64,000 nucleotides of DNA from Cryptomeria japonica (lineage: Eukaryota > Streptophyta > Pinopsida > Cupressales > Cupressaceae): NCBI RefSeq assembly GCF_030272615.1, contig NC_081410.1, positions 189,367,619-189,431,618 of the forward strand, read 5' to 3'. The first letter of the stretch is position 1, and every line of letters starts with the position of its first letter. The notes beneath the pieces are model-generated. The model had not been told where the DNA came from. It ran no database searches and saw only the letters and a list, made by a program, of their open reading frames with translations. This document shows positions 53,640-64,000 of the stretch, in pieces. Both the position numbers and the translations under genes were made by a program.

Positions 53640-55351
53640 GAAGTGTTAACATTTCTAGCTAGAAAAAACCTAGAGTTAGCACCATGTTATTTGCTGCCGC
53701 TGCCCTAAGGCCGCCTGTGTCTGCCGCTGCGATGCCTGCTGCTGCTGCCCTAAGGCTGCCTGTGTTTGCCGCCGTTGTTGCCCTAAGGTAGTCTGCTGCA
53801 ACGAAACCAACTGTCTAGCTCCCTGTTCCCCCTTTAATGGCTGGTGAGGCTGCTTTGCTTGGCTCTGCAGGGGTTTCACCTGGTGTCGTGAATGGGGGTT
53901 CTACGGGGGTTTCGTCTGGAGCTGTGATTGGGGGCTTTGCGGGGGTTTCCTCTAAGGTTGGAGATACAGTGCTTCCAGTGCCCTCTGCTGCTGATCGGGA
54001 TGCCTGTGGCTTGGGGCCTGTGGCTGTTACTGTATGCAAACCTTTGGTTTTCAAGGTGTCTGATGATACTGATATGGAGATCATCCACACTTCCTCTGTG
54101 TTTGAAGCTCATGGTTTGATTTGCAGGTTTCGGGGTTTCTGGCCAAGCCTTCCTCAGCTGCACACTTGGATTTCTCAAAGCTGGGAACCGATCATAAAAG
54201 GTTCAGTTAACATCTTTCCTTCTGCCAAGGGTTTTTTCATTGCCAAATTTGAATATGAAGAGGATAGATCAAAAATCTTAGGTATTAATCCTTTCAGCTG
54301 GGAAGACAAATTTATTTTGATGGTTAAACCCTGGTTCCCGGGTTTTATCCCATCTACAGATTCATTTAATGAGATTCCTATTTGGGTTAGGCTCCGTAAC
54401 CTTCCCCTTCATCTATGGACGAACTCTCTGCTAGAGGAAGTGGGGGATGCTTTAGGCGAATTCTTAACGATTGATAAGGATTCTTTCCAGATTTATCACT
54501 CTACTTATGCTCAAATTTTGGTTAACATTGATGTCTCTAAAGGGCTTCCAGCTAAGTTAGAGATTAAATCTTCCTTGGGATCTTGGGTCCAACCACTCGA
54601 CTTTGAAGGTATCCCCTTTAGATGTCGAAAGTGCTTCCAGACTGGACATGTTGCTGCACGGTGTGAAACAGATAAAAAGAAAAAAAGATCTGCTACTTGG
54701 TGGAAGGGTGCATCCTCTGAACACTATTTTGTTAAAAAGAAAAGCTTCTCCCAAGTGGTGGCACAGGTTTCTGAGGCTGATGTGCCTCTGGTTGCTGCGT
54801 CTGTTCCTCAGGAATGTGTGGATGCTTGCACCCCGACTGATTGTTTGAAAAATGCTAGATCTTCTTCTTCAATGGATGACCCTCCCGCGTCCCAGATTGT
54901 TGCTGGATCTTCTGCTGTCACTACCTCTGTTGTTCCTGCCTCTCTGGATGCTGGCTCTGTTCCTCCTGATGATGGGAGGTCCTCTATTTTGGATCCATCC
55001 TCTTGGCAAAAGGTTGCTGCTAGGGTTGAGGAGGGATGGATTATTGTTAAAAGTAAAAAATCGAAATTGTCCCAGTCCTCTTTTGATATGACCCTTCGAT
55101 CCCACAAGGGTAGGACAAATTCTTGATCCTTCTTGGTTGGGTTAGGGCTGCTGGTTTTTTGCAGCCTGTTGGTGTTTGGTTGGGGTATTTGTTGTTCCCC
55201 TTCTTTTGATTGGCTGTGTCGAGTCTCTATTGTGTTTTGTTTCTTTGAGTGGACTTTCAAGTTTATCTTTCGGTTCGGGTTACAGGTCCTTCTAAAACCT
55301 GTCTTGTAAAGGGTTTCTGGTCCCTTAAAAACTTGTTTTTCCTTAATCAAA
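53640..55351 (+). mobile_element. ORF1-only LINE-type retroelement (1.71 kb)
   Basis: The insert is bounded by a perfect 14-bp target duplication. It contains a GC-rich leader with three CCCTAAGG repeats (53703, 53748, 53781), one intact ORF1 of 429 codons (53837-55126) and a 225-bp 3' tail ending GGTCCCTTAAAAAC...CCTTAATCAAAA. There is no endonuclease or reverse transcriptase ORF. Perfect target repeats and an undamaged ORF indicate a recent insertion. It would need reverse transcriptase supplied in trans. It resembles in logic the ORF1-only half-L1 (HAL1) elements of mammals. Confidence 0.88.
53837..55126 (+). CDS. LINE ORF1-like protein, DUF4283 and CCHC knuckle
   Basis: A 429-residue nucleic-acid-binding protein, probably an RNA chaperone of the element particle. 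Residues 1-80 are a glycine/serine/valine-rich disordered leader (SAGVSPGVVNGG). Residues ~85-250 are DUF4283: GLICRFRGFWPSLPQLHTWI, AKGFFIAKFEYEEDRSKIL, PFSWEDKFILMVKPW and IPIWVRLRNLPLHLW. Residues ~263-276 are a CX2CX4HX4C knuckle, CRKCFQTGHVAARC, followed by a basic patch (DKKKKRS). The C-terminal ~150 residues are Ser/Ala/Val-rich, ending GWIIVKSKKSKLSQSSFDMT LRSHKGRTNS. The ATG at 53837 is the first after an in-frame TAG at 53816. No frameshift or stop is seen. Antisense ORFs here are shadows. Confidence 0.9.
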   Translation: MAGEAALLGSAGVSPGVVNGGSTGVSSGAVIGGFAGVSSKVGDTVLPVPSAADRDACGLGPVAVTVCKPLVFKVSDDTDMEIIHTSSVFEAHGLICRFRGFWPSLPQLHTWISQSWEPIIKGSVNIFPSAKGFFIAKFEYEEDRSKILGINPFSWEDKFILMVKPWFPGFIPSTDSFNEIPIWVRLRNLPLHLWTNSLLEEVGDALGEFLTIDKDSFQIYHSTYAQILVNIDVSKGLPAKLEIKSSLGSWVQPLDFEGIPFRCRKCFQTGHVAARCETDKKKKRSATWWKGASSEHYFVKKKSFSQVVAQVSEADVPLVAASVPQECVDACTPTDCLKNARSSSSMDDPPASQIVAGSSAVTTSVVPASLDAGSVPPDDGRSSILDPSSWQKVAARVEEGWIIVKSKKSKLSQSSFDMTLRSHKGRTNS

Positions 55352-55599
55352 AACTCTAGGTACAATATGTGACACTAGAAAGATCAATCATTATCATGCA
55401 GACCATAGTGTGACATTCCTTGAACATCCAACAATATTTTCATACATGTCTTTTACTCTATCATATAAAAAAAACTGGCAAAACCAAATGAATACAACAT
55501 TCTTCATAATTGATAGCCCAGATAACAGTCACAAGATAAATCAATGTCAAAGCAACTTGTGGAACACTTTTGAAGACAAGAAAATGGTTAAAGGGTTAG

Positions 55600-56739
55600 T
55601 TGCATAAACAAAACATAAATCATCAACCAAGCAATCCAAATAACAAATAACTTTTATACCTTCCCCCTCCTCCCCTGATTGAGTTTGAAGTGGAATGCAC
55701 CCTTGATGTCCACTTGATTTGCTCCTTGGGATGGGATAGGTGTGGATTGCTCTCCACTAGACAACAAGAGACGGGGTTGAGTGATTGCATAGGATGAAAT
55801 GGATTGGCTAAATGTGGCAATATTTTTGCATTATGATGGTACGAGTTATGATTGAGGAGCTCAAATTAGTAGCATAAGATTACTCAAAAGGTGGATGAAT
55901 TGTGAGGAGAGGAGACTCCCATTTATAGATTGGAGGAGGTCAAAATGGAGGGCTAGGATTGAAAGTACGTGGGAGAGGATTGAGAGGACAAGGTGTGGGA
56001 TCCAAGAGATATGTCACAAAGACATTTCTTGTCTACACACCCCACAAATACATAGGGAATAATTCTCTAAGTAAATTGGAAAGAGGAGGAATATAAATTC
56101 TTTTGGGGAAGGAAGGAGGAATTAAAAATTTCAAAATTGAAGATTGTGTGGAAAGACTAAATGAGAAAAGGAATTAAAAATTCCTTGGGAAGAGGGGCAT
56201 AGGAATGCACAAAGATTTATTATTCCTTGCAAGAGACAAAGTTGGTAGAATTTAAGGTTTGGAAGATGAGATGGGAAAGCTATTTATGGCAAAGAGTTGA
56301 CCCATCCCTAATCAGAGTGATTAGGTGGGTTAATGAGGGATTAGAGTGCAAGTGTAAAAGTTAGTATGATGTGACATGAGGAGAGATAATGAGTGGATGA
56401 ATATAAAATTGAGAATAATGATAAACATGATTAGAGGGTGATTAATTAGGCTAAATGATAGGATTAGAAAAGGCGATTTGTAGGAACCACATGACCAGCT
56501 TAGTTAAATGAAGTTAATTAACTAATAGAGGTTTAGAAGAAATAATGATTGAGATTTCTTTAGAAGAATGGGGAAATAATTAATTTTGATAAATTAATTA
56601 TAGGACTATAGTGATAAGATTAATTAAACTTGATTTAATTAACTTTAAGAGGAAGGTGATCAACACAATTAAATTAATTAAATACGTGGAAAGGCTTAAA
56701 TTAACTAAATATCGATTCAATTAATTTTAGACGTTTACA
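55600..56739 (-). repeat. Probable 3' LTR of a minus-strand gypsy element
   Basis: On the minus strand a terminus TGTAAACGTC starts at 56739, directly after a purine-rich AAAGGGAGGCAAAA. Further along (55917-55927 on the plus strand, CCCATTTATAG) the minus strand has CTATAAATGGG, a good TATA box about 820 bp into the block, as expected for U3-R. The far end near 55600 is not pinned, because no CA terminus or partner LTR could be matched. The interior is non-coding. Confidence 0.5.
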
Positions 56740-56755
56740 TTTTGCCTCCCTTTGA
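56740..56755 (-). promoter_or_regulatory. Polypurine tract, minus strand
   Basis: The plus strand TTTTGCCTCCCTTTG reads CAAAGGGAGGCAAAA on the minus strand and abuts the LTR start at 56739. This is the plus-strand primer expected next to a 3' LTR. Confidence 0.6.
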
Positions 56756-57639
56756 TATAGCATCATGAAGCGATGTTATATCAAAGAAGAATAAAACATA
56801 GTGGATGGAAAGGATAAGGACTAGTAGCATGTTGCCCAATCATAGATGAGATGATGAAGGATGACAAGGAGGTAGGGGTATGCCCCCTCAAGAGGACATG
56901 CGGGTTCTAAGAACATAGGCATGCTCTCAAAATGGATAGGAGGACTAGATAATGAAAGGATGAGGATGATGAAGGGGGAATAATTGAATACATTGGAGTC
57001 TCAGGACAAATAAGATGAGTGTAGGATGGCATTTTTTGTGTAAGATATGGAGAGAAAACCTAGTTTTGATATTTCTCGGTATTAGCTACACCACTAATTT
57101 TATAGGAATTAGGATGTTGAGAATATTCCAGGTGCGAACTAGACTCTCAAACAATAGGTATCCCAATGCACATAGGTTCGTAAACACCATAATGATGTAA
57201 ATGTGAGATTGCAGGATCATGTAAGAGAACCCATCAAACAAGCCATACCACAAAAAGATGCCCCAATATACACTAATCCAAGACATACCAAGATATAGAA
57301 TGATCAAGGTAGCCTTGAATAGTTGTAGGCATAGGACACAAAATGAAAATGAAAGCGAAAAGACCAATCATGCTCACGACACACACATGACCAACTAACA
57401 TCTCTTGCCAAGAGTAGGATGTGGATCTGGATAGGCTGCCAAACATGGGAAGGGTACCTCTCGATGGGCAGGAAGATGGATGTTGATAAACGACCAGACA
57501 TGGGAAGGATGCATGCCAATGGGTAGGATGTTGATAGATTGGTAGACGATAAAAGACAAGCTGGTTGTGCAGGGTCTGTAGATGGGAGGATTTCCGCTTG
57601 GATTTGGATAACACGTTATGGATAAGTGTTTGGATTACA

Positions 57640-60260
57640 TACAAGTTAATATAAGCTCATATAGATGAAAAAAACTCAATTTTCTGGGGAGAAAGTTCAG
57701 TGTGATAGGGGTCATAAATGGATTGGATAAGATGGGGGGATGATAAATGATTGGATATGATAGGATTGGATTGTGGATATAAAATCAAGGGAGTGAGACC
57801 AATGACAAGGGAGAACCAAAGCTTGGTAAAAGGATGGAATGGATGGAGAGATTGCTTGGATAGGATATGGAGGGATTAAGGAAATGGATAGTGATTGGAT
57901 ATGGAGGATGAATGGATGAAGGATAGGAGAACGGAGATCCAAGAACTTTGTTGCAAAGGAGTAAAATGCCCAACATTAGAAGATAGTAAAATTAAGGATA
58001 GAAGGATGATGGATAAATATGTATGAGATGGAAGGATATTGTGCAAGGGATATGGATGGTGGACGAATTAAGGATTGCATTTTCCAAAGCATGCATGGAT
58101 ATTATTTTGCCTCTATCTTGATCAAAATCAAAGGTATGAATAAAGGATGCATTTGGATAGGATGTGAGATATGAGATAGAGAATATGGATAGGATAGTCA
58201 AGATCAAAGATAGGAAAGGAGGATGAACTTAGATAAGATGTGGATAGAGGATAAGAGATATAGATGATGTGAATGCTAGCATGGCCTTAATGAAGCTTTC
58301 CCCCAAGTTTAAAGTGCAAGAGGATGAGGGGATTACACATGACACTTGTTTACCAAGTTTTCATCATGGTACTTACCCAAGACGCCACAAGAAGTGGTTT
58401 TCACCATTGGATGGATTTTTCTCTTTACTTCTCTTTTTTTTTGAATCTTTTGGAATAGTTTGGATGAATAAGGATGAGGATAAGTGGATGTGGAAGATAG
58501 TGGATGCGTGAAAAAGAGAGGGAGCAAGAACTCAAGCATCTAGTTCCATTGATGGTATCCCTTGAAGACGTGCCACATTGAACCAAGATAATTGGAGGTA
58601 TGCTCATAGATGTTGGTAGAAATAGATGGGGAGTTGGAGGAGGATAAGGATTTATGCAAAGGATTGGATTAAAGGAGGGAGATTATAAAAAATGGATGTG
58701 GGATAATGGATGGGGTTTCAAAAGATTTGTGTATAAATGGATGAGAATGTTGGGAAGATCAACACTGGCACACATCTTGAAGTGTGTTGGAGTTGTGAAG
58801 GAGAGGATGCTAAATTAGATGGAGGATAAAATGTGGATTTTGGGACATGATGACCCAAAATAGATGAAGGGGATGATGGACTTAAGATAGTGAGTTTTGA
58901 GACGTAAGGGCCCAAAATGGATTTTTGAAGATGGAGGATTGCTAGATGGAGGATTGGAGGACTTATGAGTGGAGGGAGATTTTGGATTAACATGTTTGAA
59001 TGCCAATTTGGATTTCTCTTTGACATGCATTTCTTCTATGAGTAGTTTGGGAATCCACAGTTTTTTTTCTTTTTTTTCTTTTTGGGCCTTTATGGTCTTT
59101 TGTATTTTTCCTTCTTTTGGATCATATTTTTCTTTTCTTGAGAATGTCTTTATGATGGGACATCTTGATCCTTGGATTTTTTTGGATTTCTAGCTTTATG
59201 CATTTTCGATTTGGCATCCAAATTTCTTGCAATAGCAATGGTATAATGGGTGCATGAGAAAGGATGACTTGGAGGTTTTGTGGTTGGGATGTTGGAGGGA
59301 GAATGTTGGAAGGAATTCAAGGATGTGTACCTTTATTGATCTTTCTTAGGGATCATTTGAGGTGATGGAGTGGTGTATGGAGGGATGTGAGAAGCCAAGA
59401 TGGATGGAAGAGATGAAGGGTTTATCTTTGGAACATAAGGACCCAAAATGGATGTGGATGAGGAAGGAATGAACTTTAGAACATAAGGACCCAAAAGGGG
59501 TTTGGAAGATGGGTGATGGGAACATTTAGATTTAGATGGAGGAGATGAAGGTATACCAACATCTTAAGCATCAGTTTTGTTGTCAAGGCCATATGAACTT
59601 GTATTTTCTTTGACTTGAAGGGGTTCTAATATGCCTTGTTCATGGAGGCCTAACCCTTTGCCTTCATAATTCATTTTTTCACAAATTCTTTTTCCAATAG
59701 GATACTTATCATTTTGGAAACATGATGCAAGTCCATTTTGAGGGGGATAGGATGTGGAAGGGATTGTAAGATCTTGGAGGAAACTGGAGTGGATGAAGGT
59801 GGAAGAGCCAAGTTGATAGGTATGAGATTCACATATAGCTTGGATATGGATGATGGGACCTTGTGTAGGAGTGGGATATTGTGGGGGATTAGGATAATGT
59901 GGGGACTAGGAATAATATTAGGATCGTGAGATGGATTGGGATCATAACATGGAGAGGAAGGAATACTTCGATCTTGACACATGGGATGGGATAATGTGGT
60001 AGAGTGGAAGGGATGATTGGATCTTGATATGGAAGGGGATCATGCGATGGGGTAGAGGGGATACTTTACTTTTGAAATGTAATGGGATTATGAGATGGAG
60101 TGATTTGATCTTGAGATGGGGAGGGATCTATGTTAGCTTTCTTTAAAACAAGGTCTTGGCATGTGTGGGGTTGTGGGGATTGTGTGATGGAGGGGGATAT
60201 GATTCTTCAACTTGGGTAGATGGAGGGACGACAGATTCATGAAGCTTAGGAGATTGAGGT
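57640..60260. repeat. GGAT-rich strand-asymmetric low-complexity region
   Basis: The plus strand is dominated by degenerate GGAT/GGATG/ATGGATGGA words, with C strongly under-represented; the minus strand is ATCC/CCCAT-rich. Phrases such as GAACATAAGGACCCAAAATGGATG recur (58850, 58899, 59432, 59477). It lies between gag and the polypurine tract of the minus-strand gypsy relic, where pol should be. Proline/serine/isoleucine-rich minus-strand ORFs here are products of the composition. Confidence 0.75.
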
Positions 60261-60283
60261 TCTTCTTGGTTTGGAGGGGATGG

Positions 60284-61608
60284 TCATGATTTCAACACGC
60301 TTGGCGTCAATGACTCCATCATTGACAACGTTTTTATTTTTGGACCAAAACCTAGGTTTGTCATTGGATGAAGATGGGCCTTGCAAATTTTTCTGATATA
60401 TTTGATAGTCCATTCTTCTAGGAGGACTCTTTCTAATGTTAGACCCTTCTTGGTAACTTGTTCAGAGGAATCGAGACAATGGCAAGTCAAAGGGCGAGAC
60501 ATTTTCGACACTAGGTTGTGTAGGAATAACTCAATTTGATAAGACTCTGGTATGTCCCATGGGAATTTCTTGATGAGGTGTCACTACCTTTGCAAAAAGT
60601 TAGCAAAAGTCTCTTTGGGCCTCTGCTTCGTGTTGCATAAGTCCATCATAGAGACATCATTTTCAATGTTATAATCATAATGGGACACAAACTTCTCTAT
60701 AAGGTCCAAGAATGATTTGATGGAGCCATGAGGTAAGGCTGAAAACCAAGCGAGAGCAGGTCCACTAAGACTCTTTGGAAAAAGTTTGCGTTAGTAAACA
60801 TCAATATAGGAGACCTCCTAACAGGTTATGTAGAATTCTCAAACATGATCTCTAGGGTCCCCTTTGTCTTTGTACTTTTCAAACTTAGGCATTTAAAAAC
60901 CATGGGGGTATGGAGCTACCAAAAGAGAATGATCACAAGGACAATGAAAAATTTCCTCAAATGTGTATGGTTTCTTATGAGTGTCATACTTAAGGTTTTT
61001 GATAAGATCCTTCATGTCCTCGATTTCTTTCATGAAGTGATTTTGGATATTAGGAATGTATTGACCCGAATTAGATCTGAGGATTTATGTGGACACAAAC
61101 CATACACCACCACCAATGTATTGATAGGATGAAGCAGGAGGTTGCGAAGTGATTGGAGGATGTGATGCGGCAATGATACTAATAGGAGGTAGGCTAGCAT
61201 TGATGTAGTTAGCTGAGTTGTGAAGGGTTGCCAATAATCTAGGAGGTTGGGAGATGGGGGATCAGAAGTGCTTGGAGGTATAGAAATAAGAGGTAGGGAG
61301 GTTGCGGGTGGTGGGTGAAGAATGGTATGGAGGATAGGGTGATTTACACAATCACCTTCTGTAGGAGTATCAAGGAATGATCGGTCAAAGCCAAGGGTAA
61401 TCGCATCCCTTGATTGATAAGCTGAGCTACAAGCCTATTGGGATCAACATTGAAGAACTTTTCTATCATTTCTTGATTGTAAGGATCATCCATAAAGGTT
61501 TTTCAGGTGTGGGGAGTGCTCAGGTTTATCCACTAATGGTTCCTCTTGTTGGAGATCATGATCAATAAGGAAACTGGATTCAAGCATCTCACTACCTTTG
61601 GTGGCCAT
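60284..61608 (-). pseudogene. Gypsy gag, minus strand, broken
   Basis: The likely start is ATG at 61608 (MATKGSEMLESSFL). A Pro/Ser-rich N-terminal part follows with stops. The capsid region begins near 60892 (MPKFEKYKGDPRDH) and, across frames, shows FPKSLSGPALAWFSALPHGS, FLDLIEKFVSHYDYNIENDV, DLCNTKQRPKETFANFLQR and IPESYQIELFLHNL. That is the Retrotrans_gag signature (PxL.G.A..WF..LP...I.SW.DL...F...). The last part reads LTLERVLLEEWTIKYIRKIC and ends at 60284. Several stops and frameshifts are present. No protease, reverse transcriptase or integrase is found downstream on this strand. Confidence 0.85.
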
Positions 61609-64000
61609 CTTCACTTTTTGGGAGTGAGTCAAGACCATACACGGGTAACCTCAAGAATGACAAGGACAAAAATGACAAGAATGGACTTTGCATCTTGGTG
61701 GGAAAAGTGATGAGAAAGACTTAGCAAATTTGGATTTGGTTTGATTTGGATTTGATTGAATTTGATTGGGTGCTCCTTGAATTAGGATGAGATTGATTGG
61801 ATTATATCTTAGTCCTTGGCTTAGGATATAGATGGGGTGTATGGGTCAACGACGCGGGCCACAAAGCGAGGTAAAAACCAAGCTAGGCTAAACTCAAACC
61901 TTTGCTTAAGATTGGATAAAGCATCCCTCTATTTAGGATATACTTCAAACCTAAGCAAAATAAGGCAAGGGATTAGGGTTTTAATCAACCCAAAGGATTA
62001 AGACCGATTAAGCAATACACTTGAGATAGATTCTTTCTCAAGCACAAGGCTAATTGAGGATTTGATAAATGATAAAAGGTCTAAGTCAGACTTTGCAAAG
62101 TGCTGACCTTAGATTCAGAGGTTGATTGATTTGATTGACTGATTGAAATTGGATTAAGGTTGTTTATGGGGTTTGTGTGCTAAGTCCTCAAAGTCGAAAA
62201 GGACAATGATTATGGAAGGAGGAAGATTGAAAAAAAAAAGACAAAATGAAGGCTACCTACGATGGAAAATGACTCAATAAGTGATTTCTGGTATATGACC
62301 ATTGCTATTAAGGTTTGGGATAATCCCGATCTTTGATGGAAATAACGAGATCTCAAAGGTTCCTCATATCCATGGTAGTGTAGATAATCGTGAAAATGGT
62401 GTAGGATGGTATAGTGTTCCAACAAGAGTTTGCGGTTGATGTACAAGAACTTATGACACTTGAGGATTTGCTTATAACTTGGCTGCTTCTTCTTGACTTG
62501 ACAGTAAATGGATTTCTTGGGATGTTTGAGCGAGTTGGGTTTATGATACATGAGTGAAAAGGTGAATTTGGATTGTTTGTCTTAGCAAGAAATGTCAAAT
62601 AATGAAAACACATTGGCCAAGGTAACGCTTGAAACAAGCGTGAAAGATGGGGGCCTAGATTAGCCCAATGTGATAAAAATTAATGGTACAAACAATGAAG
62701 ACACACAAAAGACATACAACCTAGTTTGGAAAGTGGATTCTACTTGTTGGATCCCCACTTGAATTTCTCCAAATACCTAGACAAAGCAGATAGATATAGA
62801 TTTGGTAGCATTGGCTCCCCTCTACGACACTCACTTCTCGAGCATACAAGAATTTCTTACCCCTAAAATATGGAGATCTTATGAACCAGGGGACATCTAT
62901 CTCTACTTTGAATGGTAGGAATTTAGGTGACTTCAGAGGTCCAACCTCCTGTGCCAACAAGCAAATAGGATCTTGGGCAACTACAACAAGGTGTCTCGTA
63001 AGTTTCAGAGGGATCCCAGACCAACGACAGATTCTTGAAGCAAGCCAAATAAGGCTTTAATTGATCTTATCATTGCAAAGAAGGATTTCATATATGATGA
63101 ATTCACTCAACACTCCAACTGTCTTCCAATAGACTTATATAGCAACTTGAAAAACATTGTTTGAGATCTCGTCGGGAGAGACGATATACCCAACGTATCT
63201 TAATTTTGAAACACTCCCTTGGGGTGATGAGACCCCCAAGAGGCGATTCTCGACTAAAAATAAAAAAGTGGGTGTTGTTAATCACCTTTCTCTTACACCC
63301 AAGGTCCACGAAGGAGAGGGGAGAGGATACCCGGTGTAATAATGGGTCCACCTACACTAGTGTAAGTGCACAAGACATGAAAAACATGTTCATTTTGACC
63401 CCAAAATATGTGGTTTCTAATGTAATGCATGAAATAAATCTAATTTAGTGGAAAAACCAAAAGTATTCAACAAACATCCAACAAAAATGGTTAGAAGTCT
63501 TAGTTCTTAGCCTTGGACATGTGGATAAGCTGCAAGAAACAAAGAAAGATTAGTAAAATTAAAAAATGAACCACTTACAACACAGATGTCGAAGTGTAAG
63601 CACAAATGCTGACGTATACACAAATGTCGATTTAAGGCTTACAAAGAAAAAGTTAGTCCAAAAATTTACAGTTTAACAATTCACAAACAGGCGGGAATTT
63701 TACCAGAGTGTAGATGCTGAAACAGTCATATGGAGATGCTAAAACAGTCTTGCGGAGATGTTGAAATAGTCCCGCGGAGACGCTGATGTAGATTTTGCAG
63801 AAAAAATGGTTAGCTAGATATTCAAAAATTTAAAATTTGAAAGCAAGGCGGCAAAACAGGAAAGGACAAACACCCATTTGCAGGTGCTAACATTGACGTT
63901 TTTGTAGGCACCAAAGCGCAACCTGCCAACAATATTAGCTAAAAAATGTCCTAAAATGCTAAGGTTATGATAAAATCTAGAGGGCAACTAAATTTTGAAC
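61609..64000. other. Presumed 5' leader/adjacent repeat of the gypsy relic, unassigned
   Basis: On the minus strand this precedes gag, so the element's leader and 5' LTR should lie here. I could not match the 3' LTR features (CTATAAATGGG, TGTAAACGTC) nor find a clear primer site. ORFs at 62210-62551, 62721-62960 and 63103-63351 (minus) have no recognised family. Near 63690-63790 GGAGATGCTGAAACAGTC-like phrases repeat three times at 30-bp spacing. Confidence 0.35.

Noticed and set aside
54808-55365. 185-codon minus-strand ORF opposite the LINE ORF1
   Set aside because: It is antisense to the Ser/Ala-rich ORF1 C-terminus and 3' tail, has no recognisable domain, and is explained by the codon composition of the real ORF.
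57086-60000. Several Pro/Ser/Ile-rich minus-strand ORFs
   Set aside because: They reflect ATCC-rich composition, overlap each other in different frames and show no domain.

Overview
The window looks like AT-rich nuclear DNA of a seed plant with a very large, retrotransposon-dominated genome. A gymnosperm such as a conifer is the best guess. The reasons are giant LTR-like blocks with internal satellite arrays, Copia and gypsy-type gag/pol relics, plant-type LINE ORF1 proteins (DUF4283 plus CCHC knuckle), hAT relics and a decayed PPR gene. I found no intact host gene, tRNA or rRNA. The only long uninterrupted ORF with a recognisable family is a 429-codon LINE ORF1 at 53837-55126. The species assignment is inference.

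Layout. Positions 1-14341 are diverged copies of one giant LTR-like family with TGTTG...CAACA ends. One copy is on the minus strand and starts at 2017. Two plus-strand 3' portions end near 6152 and 9499. The best-preserved copy runs 9579-14341. Each copy carries a different tandem array; the 9579-14341 copy holds 18 copies of a conserved hairpin-forming dyad spaced about 170 bp apart. 14342-22130 is mostly unrecognised sequence, with a minus-strand PPR pseudogene (16480-17660) and a MITE-like hairpin (20017-20196).

22560-33490 is a nested nest. A degenerate LTR-like family with AGCAGAT motif arrays flanks a coding-less LTR element (LTRs of 424 and 439 bp, tRNA-Met type primer site). The second LTR of that element is split by a 6.1 kb Copia element (25867-31958) with a 5-bp target duplication, GACCT. 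The Copia pol carries frameshifts and stops, one of them in the YVDD motif. 33540-38040 holds a gypsy-type gag relic and two hAT transposase relics, one with a 260-bp internal duplication. 39190-39330 contains an isolated exon-like stretch.

41592-46180 holds another LTR-like copy and a decayed LINE ORF1 unit. 48618-49609 is a solo-LTR-like insertion with 12-bp inverted ends and a 5-bp target duplication. 49708-52204 is a weak pair of old LTRs. 53640-55351 is a young LINE-type insertion that encodes only ORF1 and is bounded by a perfect 14-bp target duplication. 55600-61608, on the minus strand, looks like a gypsy relic with 3' LTR, polypurine tract, a long ATCC-rich stretch and gag but no pol. 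61609-64000 is probably its leader or adjoining repeat.

A recurring theme is non-autonomy. There is a coding-less LTR element sharing its polypurine tract with the neighbouring Copia element, ORF1-only LINE units, and a gag-only gypsy unit.
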